Source: Paenibacillus sp. FSL R5-0517 (GTDB lineage: Bacteria > Bacillota > Bacilli > Paenibacillales > Paenibacillaceae). From it: 64,000 bases of DNA. The first letter of the stretch is position 1, and each line of letters begins with the position of its first letter. The notes below the pieces were generated by a model. It did no database searches and was not told the origin of the DNA. It saw only the letters and a list, made by a program, of their open reading frames with translations. The translations under genes were made by a program, and so were the position numbers. The stretch is from positions 2,666,001-2,730,000 of the forward strand of contig NZ_CP150235.1 of the NCBI RefSeq assembly GCF_037974355.1, read 5' to 3'. Of the stretch, positions 17,527-24,968 are shown piece after piece.

Positions 17527-18714
17527 ATGTTCAAAAAATGGAAGAAATTCAGCATCAGCAGCTTGGCGCTTGTGTTAGTGGCTGCCGTGGCCTTTACCGG
17601 ATGGAGCCCCAAAGCATCAGCAGCAGACGCTTCGCAAGTGGTGGCTGAGATGGGTGCAGGTTGGAATCTGGGCAATCAGTTGGAAGCAGCGATAAATGGC
17701 ACACCGAGTGAGACAGCTTGGGGCAATCCTACGGTGACTCCGGTGCTGATCCAAAAAGTGAAAGCTGCGGGCTTCAAGTCGATTCGTATTCCCATCTCCT
17801 ATTTGAACAACATTGGAAGCGCTCCCAATTATACAATTAATGCGGCATGGTTGAATCGAATTCAGCAAGTTGTAGATTATGCCTACAATGAAGGTCTGTA
17901 TGTCATCATCAATATTCACGGCGATGGTTACAATTCTGTACAGGGTGGATGGTTGCTCGTGAATAGTGGCAATCAGACTGCCATTAAGGAAAAGTATAAA
18001 AAAGTGTGGCAGCAGGTGGCTACCAAGTTTAGCAACTACAATGATCGTCTTATTTTCGAATCCATGAACGAAGTGTTCGATGGCAACTATGGTAATCCGA
18101 ATTCGGCGTATTACGCTAATCTGAACGCCTACAATCAAATTTTTGTGGACACGGTAAGGCAGACCGGAGGCAACAATAATGCCAGATGGTTGCTGATTCC
18201 AGGCTGGAATACCAATATTGACTTCACCGTTGGTAATTATGGCTTTGTGCTCCCGACAGATAATTTCAGATCCTCGGCCATTCCTAGTTCGCAGAAAAGA
18301 ATTATGATCTCGGCACACTATTACTCTCCATGGGATTTCGCTGGTGAGGAAAACGGTAATATCACGCAGTGGGGTGCAACGGCTACGAATCCTGCGAAGA
18401 AGTCTACTTGGGGACAAGAGGATTACTTGGAATCGCAGTTCAAGTCCATGTACGATAAATTTGTCACTCAAGGCTATCCTGTAGTGATTGGTGAATTCGG
18501 TTCAATTGACAAAACATCGTATGATTCAACCAACAATGTATATCGTGCAGCATATGCCAAAGCAGTTACAGCAAAAGCCAAGAAATACAAAATGGTTCCG
18601 GTTTATTGGGACAACGGGCATAACGGTCAACATGGATTCGCCTTGTTTAACCGTCAGAATAATACCGTGACGCAACAAAACATCATTAATGCAATCATGC
18701 AAGGTATGCAATAA
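17527..18714 (+). CDS. secreted GH5 endoglucanase/xyloglucanase
   Basis: Secreted glycoside hydrolase family 5 enzyme that cleaves beta-1,4-glucan backbones. The signal peptide of about 33 residues ends ASA-AD. GH5 landmarks: GAGWNLGNQLEA, SIRIPISY (Arg87), NIHGDGYN, ESMNEVFDG (acid/base Glu182), ISAHYYSPWDF (His264) and VIGEFGSIDK (nucleophile Glu323). The single-domain length of 395 residues and the WNLGNQ opening resemble the subfamily 4 xyloglucanase I recall from Paenibacillus pabuli. Start 17527 is chosen because GGAGG lies seven bases away; an in-frame ATG at 17521 is too close. Monocistronic with its own terminator. Confidence 0.92.
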   Translation: MFKKWKKFSISSLALVLVAAVAFTGWSPKASAADASQVVAEMGAGWNLGNQLEAAINGTPSETAWGNPTVTPVLIQKVKAAGFKSIRIPISYLNNIGSAPNYTINAAWLNRIQQVVDYAYNEGLYVIINIHGDGYNSVQGGWLLVNSGNQTAIKEKYKKVWQQVATKFSNYNDRLIFESMNEVFDGNYGNPNSAYYANLNAYNQIFVDTVRQTGGNNNARWLLIPGWNTNIDFTVGNYGFVLPTDNFRSSAIPSSQKRIMISAHYYSPWDFAGEENGNITQWGATATNPAKKSTWGQEDYLESQFKSMYDKFVTQGYPVVIGEFGSIDKTSYDSTNNVYRAAYAKAVTAKAKKYKMVPVYWDNGHNGQHGFALFNRQNNTVTQQNIINAIMQGMQ

Positions 18715-18742
18715 TAGACGAACTAGGTTAATCTATGCAAGC

Positions 18743-18781
18743 AAACGGCGTGTTCCTGAAAAAGGGACATGCCGTTTTTTT
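18743..18781 (+). terminator. terminator after the GH5 gene
   Basis: AAACGGCGTGTTCC pairs with GGGACATGCCGTTT (one mismatch) around a short loop, followed by seven T. Confidence 0.88.
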
Positions 18782-18919
18782 GTTGCGGGAGGTGATATCC
18801 ACAATATTTCCCAATGCATTTTACATAAGCCATATATAGAATTCATCAAATCCCACAATACCTTTTATATACTTAATTTGCTCGATATAGCGAACTCAAA
18901 GGACTAGGTGGTAGACAGA

Positions 18920-19459
18920 ATGTTAAAAAAACGTGATTTGCAGGAATGCCATTCATTGTACAGTTTGATGATGGACCCCGCAGTTTCGCCTTACGTTCGT
19001 TATCTATGTCAATCGTATGAAGAATATCTATTTCTTACGAAACAATTGATGGCCGAAGAAGAGCAAAAAACAGTGATTTCCCGAACGATTTTGAATGAGA
19101 CAGGACAGCCGATTGGTACCATTGATCTATATCATATCGAGCAGCAAACGGGTTTCTTGGCCACATGGATTGGAGCCCCGTATTTTGGTAATGGATACAG
19201 CCAAAGAGCGAAATCAGCCTTTTTGGTTGAACTGTTTCTGGAACATGCGATTGAAACGGTATTTATGAAAATTCGAAAGCAAAATATAAGATCCAGAAAA
19301 GCGGTAGAAAAACTGCCTTATGTGAAACTAGCCAATGATGTGTATCCCGATGTATACCAATTCATTAATGCCAAGGAACAGATCTATGATCTGTATCATG
19401 TGGAACGATCGACTTTTTTTGAACATCATATGGATCTGCACCATGTAGTGGCAACGTAA
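18920..19459 (+). CDS. GNAT N-acetyltransferase
   Basis: 179-residue acetyltransferase-like protein. LKKRDLQECHSLYSLMMD opens the fold, FLATWIGAPYFGNGYSQRAK is the acetyl-CoA loop region (degenerate, G-N-G-Y), and KQNIRSRKAVEKLPYV is the typical late helix. I prefer ATG 18920 (AGGTGG eight bases upstream); GTG 18908 is a possible alternative. The C-terminal 40 residues are unusual for the family. Substrate unknown. Confidence 0.78.
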   Translation: MLKKRDLQECHSLYSLMMDPAVSPYVRYLCQSYEEYLFLTKQLMAEEEQKTVISRTILNETGQPIGTIDLYHIEQQTGFLATWIGAPYFGNGYSQRAKSAFLVELFLEHAIETVFMKIRKQNIRSRKAVEKLPYVKLANDVYPDVYQFINAKEQIYDLYHVERSTFFEHHMDLHHVVAT

Positions 19460-19636
19460 CATATTCAGAGAGTTTACTACAGCGGCGTCAGTGATGACGG
19501 CGCTATTTGCTATGATGAGAGTGAAGTTGGAAAACACTTGAATGTAAAATGCAGGAATATGGAATGGAGAATCGAAAGACATGGAGTAGATCGTGCGGAT
19601 GTAACATGATGGACGGATCATAAAAGGAGGCATGAA

Positions 19637-19912
19637 ATGAACAATATCAACAAAATTCTGGGTGTAATCCTCATGCTTGGCAGTGTGTTTATTTCGACGA
19701 TGGAGAGAATTTCAATACGAGTATCTGTTGCTATAGTAGAAGCGGGATACGCTTCAGGAGGGACTGCTGTACCTCCGTTCGCTCAGACGAATGAAAACAC
19801 AACAGGATTACTCGTATACTTCATGTTTTTGGTTGGTTTTATACTATTAGTCGCGGGATTTCCGGGGAGTTATAAGAAGAGTCGTAATCGCAACCATACC
19901 AAAGAAAGATAG
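19637..19912 (+). CDS. small membrane protein with two predicted membrane segments
   Basis: 91-residue protein with hydrophobic segments at about residues 8-22 and 58-76, separated by a Gly/Thr/Asn-rich loop, and a strongly basic tail (KKSRNRNHTKER). AAAAGGAGG lies before the ATG, so it is clearly translated. No family recognised. It lies between the acetyltransferase and APH-like genes, 17 bases upstream of the latter, and may share its transcript. Confidence 0.7.
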   Translation: MNNINKILGVILMLGSVFISTMERISIRVSVAIVEAGYASGGTAVPPFAQTNENTTGLLVYFMFLVGFILLVAGFPGSYKKSRNRNHTKER

Positions 19913-19929
19913 TATTAGGAGGGATGAGA

Positions 19930-20730
19930 GTGGCTGAACAGGAGGAAGTGTTATCGGGAGGTAATGTGAATCAGGTTGTCAGAATCGGAGAGACGGTTCG
20001 CAGGAGTTCCAGACCTGATCCTTATGTGCAGGAGCTGCTGGTGCATCTTGAAAAAGAAGGCTTTTATCAGGCTCCACGATATCTTGGTGTTGATGCGGAA
20101 GGAAGAGAAATGCTCTCGTATCTTGATGGACACGTTCCTGGCAATGATTATCCCGAGATTGAAGCGTACATGTGGTCAGATGAATCGCTTAAGGGAGTTG
20201 CAAGACTTTTGAGAACCTATCATGATGCGACTGTTTCATATCTAACTGCCGCTCAATCCAGCAATGCCTATTCTGATATGGAGCAACATGAGGTCGTGTG
20301 TCATAACGATTTTGCATTATATAACGTGGTATTTAAGGATGGCGTGCCACAGGGGATTATCGACTTTGATATGGTCGGTCCGGGTCCACGTCTGTGGGAT
20401 ATTGCCTATACATTATATACTTGCGTTCCGCTGGCGAGTTTTTCACCCCAAACTCAGATGCGTGGTAAGGAGGTTATCCCTTATTGCAGTGAAGTGCACC
20501 CAACCGTTCGGAAGGAACGCATTGAATTATTCATGAGCACATACGGAGTGACTGTACCGCCGGATTTGAAGCAATGGGTGTTGTCTCGCATTCGTTTCTT
20601 GTGTGAGACATTGGCTAATCGTGCGGCTGACGGAGATGTCGCTTTTCTGAAGATGGTTGAAGAGGGCCATCTGTCCCACTACGAGAAAGAAGTTATTTTT
20701 CTGGAAAAACATTGGGATGAATGGATTTGA
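19930..20730 (+). CDS. aminoglycoside phosphotransferase-family kinase
   Basis: 266-residue protein kinase-like phosphotransferase (APH family). The catalytic loop is VVCHNDFALYNVVF (H-N-D-x4-N) and the metal-binding motif is IIDFDMVGPGPRLWDIA. The N-terminal lobe is short. AGGAGG at 19917-19922 abuts an ATG at 19924, so the in-frame GTG at 19930 is the likelier start. True aminoglycoside resistance enzymes usually keep HGD; HND and the short N-lobe suggest a related small-molecule kinase. Substrate unknown. Confidence 0.85.
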   Translation: MAEQEEVLSGGNVNQVVRIGETVRRSSRPDPYVQELLVHLEKEGFYQAPRYLGVDAEGREMLSYLDGHVPGNDYPEIEAYMWSDESLKGVARLLRTYHDATVSYLTAAQSSNAYSDMEQHEVVCHNDFALYNVVFKDGVPQGIIDFDMVGPGPRLWDIAYTLYTCVPLASFSPQTQMRGKEVIPYCSEVHPTVRKERIELFMSTYGVTVPPDLKQWVLSRIRFLCETLANRAADGDVAFLKMVEEGHLSHYEKEVIFLEKHWDEWI

Positions 20731-20746
20731 AAAGTAACGCTAATGG

Positions 20747-20783
20747 ACCGCGTGATAGCCTATGGGCTGTCAGCGGTTTTTTT
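20747..20783 (+). terminator. terminator after the APH-like gene
   Basis: ACCGC...AGCC pairs with GGCT...GCGGT in an interrupted stem followed by seven T. Confidence 0.8.
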
Positions 20784-20895
20784 GTCGTCTACGTCCGTTC
20801 CCTATGAATTCCTTTCTAATCATTTTCAACAATTGTGATCAACAATACAGCAATATTGTTCGGATTAGATTGAAATAACTGTGATACAATTCATT

Positions 20896-20909
20896 GTAAA
20901 GCGCTATCA
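20896..20909 (+). promoter_or_regulatory. candidate cre (CcpA) site upstream of the AraC gene
   Basis: GTAAAGCGCTATCA matches the consensus TGWAANCGNTNWCA except for the first two bases. It is about 57 bases before the AraC start, placing the whole utilisation locus (AraC, importer, GH105) under possible glucose repression. Confidence 0.45.
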
Positions 20910-20965
20910 TTGTAAATTATTAAACTATATTGCTATTTATATTCTGGGAAGGGAGATCTTTATTG

Positions 20966-21847
20966 ATGCTAACCATACACACCCCGACGAATATTGCTTT
21001 ACAGGAAAATGAAGTTTACGTGAGATCAGAAGCAGATAACTTTCAGGATGAATGGCCTGTTCATACGCACAACGGGTATGAGATTCATTATTTTATCCAA
21101 GGAGATGCGACCTTTTTAATCGGTGATCGAATATATAAGCCGCTGCCTGGAGATATGTTTATATTCAGAGGGGGTGTGCCCCATCGGATCAATCCTTCAA
21201 GAGAAATCGTATACAAGCGAAGTTTCGTCAATTTTACGGAATTATTGTTACTGGACATGCTTGCTGTGAGTCAATTGGAGAATCTGATGTCCATATTCCG
21301 GCATCCCAATGGATTGCTGGTGCATTGGTCCCTGGAGGAGCGTGAACACATCACAGGTATATTTAAGGGGATCAAGGAGGAGATGGATGCAGGAAATACA
21401 GGACACAAAACAATGATCAAATTAAGTCTTACCCAATTGTTGTTGCGGATTTACCGGAAAACGACCAGTGAGCAATCCGCAGATCCTATTTTATTTTCTT
21501 CCCAGAAGCAGACAAGTGTAAGCCGGGTTCTTCATTATTTAAACCAGAACTACACGGAGAATGTTTCACTGGATGATCTGTCCAAAACACTCCATTTGAA
21601 TAAATACTATATATGTCACTCTTTCAAAGAGACGACGGGATATACCATAAGCAATTATGTAATACGGAAAAGAGTTGCAGAGGCCAAAAAATTATTACTG
21701 TCTACAGATGCACCGATTTTGTCCATATCTGAGACGTTAGGCTTTAATACACCTGTATATTTTAGTAGGGCATTTAAACAGTATGTGGGTGTATCGCCAC
21801 AGTTGTTCCGCAAAAATGAATTGCTCAACGAAGCCAAAATTCATTAA
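20966..21847 (+). CDS. AraC-family regulator with N-terminal cupin domain
   Basis: One-component transcription regulator. The N-terminal cupin has WPVHTHNGYEIHYFIQGDA and PLPGDMFIFRGGVPHRI, the usual sugar-binding metal-type His pattern. The C-terminal pair of helix-turn-helix motifs is VSLDDLSKTLHLNKYYICHS and ILSISETLGFNTPVYFSRAF, followed by FKQYVGVSPQLFRK. ATG 20966 (or the adjacent TTG 20963) has GGGAG seven to ten bases upstream. It directly precedes the binding-protein gene by 22 bases and probably activates that operon on its imported sugar. Confidence 0.92.
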   Translation: MLTIHTPTNIALQENEVYVRSEADNFQDEWPVHTHNGYEIHYFIQGDATFLIGDRIYKPLPGDMFIFRGGVPHRINPSREIVYKRSFVNFTELLLLDMLAVSQLENLMSIFRHPNGLLVHWSLEEREHITGIFKGIKEEMDAGNTGHKTMIKLSLTQLLLRIYRKTTSEQSADPILFSSQKQTSVSRVLHYLNQNYTENVSLDDLSKTLHLNKYYICHSFKETTGYTISNYVIRKRVAEAKKLLLSTDAPILSISETLGFNTPVYFSRAFKQYVGVSPQLFRKNELLNEAKIH

Positions 21848-21869
21848 ACCCTTCCAAGGAGATGTTGAT

Positions 21870-23141
21870 ATGACGAGAAGAACAACGTTTAAGCTCATCA
21901 CTAGCCTGGTAATGGTCATGTTACTCATCGTGCTGACTGCTTGCGGAAATACAGGTAACAATGCTGATTCGAAACAATCAACGCTGGATTTTCTGTGGTT
22001 CTCTGATGGGAAAGAAGGAGAAGTCATTAAGGAAATAATTAAAGAATATGAGCAGACGAATACCAAGGTTAAGATCAATCTGATTGAAGTTGGTTTCAAG
22101 GACATGCAAACCAAATTAAAAACAATGTTATCGGGTGGAAAGCCACCTGCCCTAAGCCGGGTCACGGATACCGGATCATTTGCTAATCAGGCCGTTGATC
22201 TTACACCCTACGTGGACAGTGCCAGTCAATTCGAGGATCAATTTATCGACTCTCTTAAACCTTACTATGTTATGAATGACAAGCTGGTGGCTGCACCTAT
22301 GGACGTCACAGCGAATGGACTTATTTATAACAAAACCTTATTTGATAAAGCGGGCGTCAAGGTACCTACTTCACCCGATCAGGTATGGACGTGGGAAGAA
22401 TATATCGCTGCATTAAAAGAGGTTATGGACAAAGGTGGAGCACGATATGGCATGGTATGGGATGTCACTCCGCATAGATGGTCCACTCTTTTGTACCAGA
22501 ATGGTGGAAGTATCTTAACAGAGGATGGCAGTGCGGCGGCCATTAACAGTGAAGCCGGAATCCGTTCGATGGAGATGTTCAAGCAACTTCATCAAGATGG
22601 AATTATGCCTGAATCGGTATGGCTCGGAGGGGAGAACCCGAACAACCTGTTCCGTTCCGGGACGGTAGCTACCCACTGGGCTGGCAACTGGATGATTAGC
22701 AATTACAAGGATATCACCGATTTTGAATGGGGCGTCACCTATATGCCGAAAGGAACACAACGTTCATCCGTGCCCGGCGGGAAGTTTCTCATGGCTTTCA
22801 AAGGCAGTGGTTATGAGCAGGAGGCAGCAGAATTCATTGAATATTTAACCTCCAAAGAAGTGAATTCCAAATATAATCAGGAATCATTGTTTATGAGTCC
22901 ACGGAAGGACAGCTCCGTATTAAATTATGAATTTGGCAAGGAGATGTTTGAAATTTTCTCGGATGAACTGAAGAACAGTTCACCTCTTGCCGCGAATGAC
23001 TGGTCTAAGCAAACGCTTATATCCAAAATTTCAACGGATTTGAAAAATAACATTATGGACGTTCTATCAGACAAGGCAACTCCGCAGGAGGCTTTGGATC
23101 GAACAGCCCAACTGATTAACGAGGCTATCGGCAGTCAATAA
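21870..23141 (+). CDS. sugar ABC transporter substrate-binding lipoprotein (family 1)
   Basis: Extracytoplasmic oligosaccharide receptor of the SBP_bac_1 type. Lipobox VLTAC puts the lipidated Cys at residue 25. Typical features include LDFLWFSDGKEGEVIKEI, LVAAPMDVTANGLIYN, WTWEEYIAALKEV and the late LMAFKGSGYEQEAAEFIEYL. AAGGAG lies eight bases before ATG 21870; an upstream extension has no ribosome site. It heads a binding protein, permease, permease, unknown enzyme, GH105 operon, so the ligand is probably an oligosaccharide containing unsaturated uronic acid; that is inference. Confidence 0.93.
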   Translation: MTRRTTFKLITSLVMVMLLIVLTACGNTGNNADSKQSTLDFLWFSDGKEGEVIKEIIKEYEQTNTKVKINLIEVGFKDMQTKLKTMLSGGKPPALSRVTDTGSFANQAVDLTPYVDSASQFEDQFIDSLKPYYVMNDKLVAAPMDVTANGLIYNKTLFDKAGVKVPTSPDQVWTWEEYIAALKEVMDKGGARYGMVWDVTPHRWSTLLYQNGGSILTEDGSAAAINSEAGIRSMEMFKQLHQDGIMPESVWLGGENPNNLFRSGTVATHWAGNWMISNYKDITDFEWGVTYMPKGTQRSSVPGGKFLMAFKGSGYEQEAAEFIEYLTSKEVNSKYNQESLFMSPRKDSSVLNYEFGKEMFEIFSDELKNSSPLAANDWSKQTLISKISTDLKNNIMDVLSDKATPQEALDRTAQLINEAIGSQ

Positions 23142-23171
23142 ACCTAAATTCATTACGACAATTCGCATAAC

Positions 23172-23203
23172 GGGGGCTTAACGATTCCTGTGAGCCTCCC
23201 TTT
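23172..23203 (+). terminator. intra-operon hairpin after the binding-protein gene
   Basis: GGGGGCT and AGCCTCCC form a stem with a bulge, followed by TTT. It sits between the receptor and the first permease gene, like hairpins in the two other importer operons here. Probably a leaky terminator. Confidence 0.6.
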
Positions 23204-23233
23204 CGAATGAACACATAAGGAAGGGGCAAGCAG

Positions 23234-24139
23234 ATGAGTGAAGGACAACGATTAAACAGGAATACGCTGGCAAAACAGAACAGGAAGCTCGTTATTGCTC
23301 CTTATCTGTTTATACTTCCCAACCTCCTGATCTTTGGAACGTTTATCGTATTTCCCTCTTTATTGGGTCTCTATTATTCTTTCCATGTCTACGATGGATT
23401 GAACCCAATGAAGTACAACGGGCTGGAGAATTATATCAAAATCATAGGGGATCGGGAATTTTGGTCGACCATCGGACGAACGGGGATTTATGCAGCAATT
23501 GTTGTCCCGCTAATCTATGCAGCAGCATTAGGCATTGCATTACTGCTTGCGCGCGAGATACGAATGCGGGGGTTCTTCAGGGCCGTATTTTACTGGCCGA
23601 CCATGATTTCTTACATTATCGTAGGTTTGACCTGGAAGTGGATTTTTGGAGATTCATTCGGCATCTTGAATCATCTGTTAACGGTGGTTGGTGTGGAACC
23701 TGTAGGCTTTCTGACCTCTCCCTTTTGGGCAAATACGGCTGTGATTATCGCAACGGTTTGGTCTCGTGCAGGCTTTTTCATGGTCATTTTTATCGCAGGC
23801 TTGCAGGCCATACCTACGGATTATTATGAAGCTGCCCGCTTGGACGGCGCAACGGGAACAAAGGTATTTCGCTATATTACCCTCCCACTTTTGAAGCCTA
23901 CCAGCTTACTCGTTGTTATGCTATGTCTGATTGACGCGTTCAAGGCCTTCCCACTTATGTTTGCGCTTACAGGCGGTGGGCCGGGCAAGGAAACCACCTA
24001 TATTGTTCAATATATCTATGAGATTGGCTTTAACAGGCAGGAGCTTGGGCTAGCCAGCGCCATGTCGGTGATACTGTTTATCCTTATTGGCGGATTCTCA
24101 GCTCTGCAATTCCGTCTATCGAAAGGAGGGGCTACGTGA
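23234..24139 (+). CDS. sugar ABC transporter permease (MalF/UgpA type)
   Basis: Membrane subunit with six predicted membrane segments. The cytoplasmic EAA loop is YYEAARLDGATGTKVFRYIT, followed by LPLLKPTSLLVVM. FALTGGGPGKETTYIVQYIY near the end is also conserved in this class. AAGGAAGGGG precedes the ATG. It overlaps the next permease gene by one to four bases. No ATPase gene is in this operon, so it must share an MsmX-type ATPase encoded elsewhere, as is usual in Bacilli. Confidence 0.94.
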   Translation: MSEGQRLNRNTLAKQNRKLVIAPYLFILPNLLIFGTFIVFPSLLGLYYSFHVYDGLNPMKYNGLENYIKIIGDREFWSTIGRTGIYAAIVVPLIYAAALGIALLLAREIRMRGFFRAVFYWPTMISYIIVGLTWKWIFGDSFGILNHLLTVVGVEPVGFLTSPFWANTAVIIATVWSRAGFFMVIFIAGLQAIPTDYYEAARLDGATGTKVFRYITLPLLKPTSLLVVMLCLIDAFKAFPLMFALTGGGPGKETTYIVQYIYEIGFNRQELGLASAMSVILFILIGGFSALQFRLSKGGAT

Positions 24140-24963
24140 TGGTAATGAAACCTATGGTCAAAATTGTCATTTACAGTATATTAAGTGTTGCCGCAGTAGT
24201 GTGGCTCCTGCCTGTTCTGTGGGTCGTAATTTCTGCCCTGAAAACGAATAGCGATCTGTACAGCTTTCCTCCAAAGTTGTGGCCCGATCCAGTCACCTTC
24301 GAGCATTTCAGGGAGGCATTCAAAAAAGGTAATTTTGGCTTGTATTTTATGAATAGTACAATCGTAACTTTGAGCTCAACGCTGCTGTTGTTGCTGATCA
24401 ACTCCATGGCAGGCTTTGCACTCGCGAAGTACCGCTTCCGCGGAAGCTCGATCATATTAATCGCTTTTATCTCAACCCTCATGATTCCGATTGAGGTCAT
24501 TATGATCCCTATCTTCAAGGTACTGAGTGCACTTGGGATGTATAATAGCCTGCTCGCGATTATTATACCACCAGCAGCAACTCCGACAGGTGTGTTCCTT
24601 ATGCGGCAGTACTTGCTAAGCGTACCGGACGAACTGCTGGAAGCTGCCCGGATGGATGGAGCCGGTGAATGGAAAATTTACTGGAGCATTATTCTTCCCA
24701 TAGCGAAGCCGATTCTGGCCGTGCTTGCGATCTTCTCCTTCATGTGGAGATGGGATGATTTTGTATGGCCGTTAATTGCTATTAGTGATCCATCGAAATA
24801 TACGATTCAGCTTGCGCTCTCTAATTTTATTGGTGAATACAACGTAGATTGGGGCAGCCTTCTGGCCATGTCCGTAATCACGATGCTTCCGGTACTGATT
24901 GTTTTTATGGTTTTCCAGCGTTATTTTGTCAGCGGTATGATTACTTCAGGAATGAAAGGATGA
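24139..24963 (+). CDS. sugar ABC transporter permease (MalG/UgpE type)
   Basis: Partner of the preceding permease with six membrane segments. The EAA loop is DELLEAARMDGAGEWKIYW followed by SIILPIAKPILAVLAIF. The N-terminal region has VVISALKTNSDLYSFPPKLW, typical of MalG-type subunits. AAAGGAGGG lies eight bases before ATG 24139; GTG 24136 is an alternative. The next gene starts five bases after its stop. Confidence 0.93.
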   Translation: MVMKPMVKIVIYSILSVAAVVWLLPVLWVVISALKTNSDLYSFPPKLWPDPVTFEHFREAFKKGNFGLYFMNSTIVTLSSTLLLLLINSMAGFALAKYRFRGSSIILIAFISTLMIPIEVIMIPIFKVLSALGMYNSLLAIIIPPAATPTGVFLMRQYLLSVPDELLEAARMDGAGEWKIYWSIILPIAKPILAVLAIFSFMWRWDDFVWPLIAISDPSKYTIQLALSNFIGEYNVDWGSLLAMSVITMLPVLIVFMVFQRYFVSGMITSGMKG

Positions 24964-24968
24964 GTTGA

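Noticed and set aside
17617..18471. 284-codon open frame antisense to the GH5 gene
   Set aside because: It lies wholly opposite a gene with complete GH5 catalytic motifs, has no ribosome site, and its translation is low-complexity and family-free; a codon-bias shadow.
19481..19504. hairpin AGCGGCGTCA/TGACGGCGCT after an acetyltransferase gene
   Set aside because: Short imperfect stem without a T run; too weak to call a terminator.
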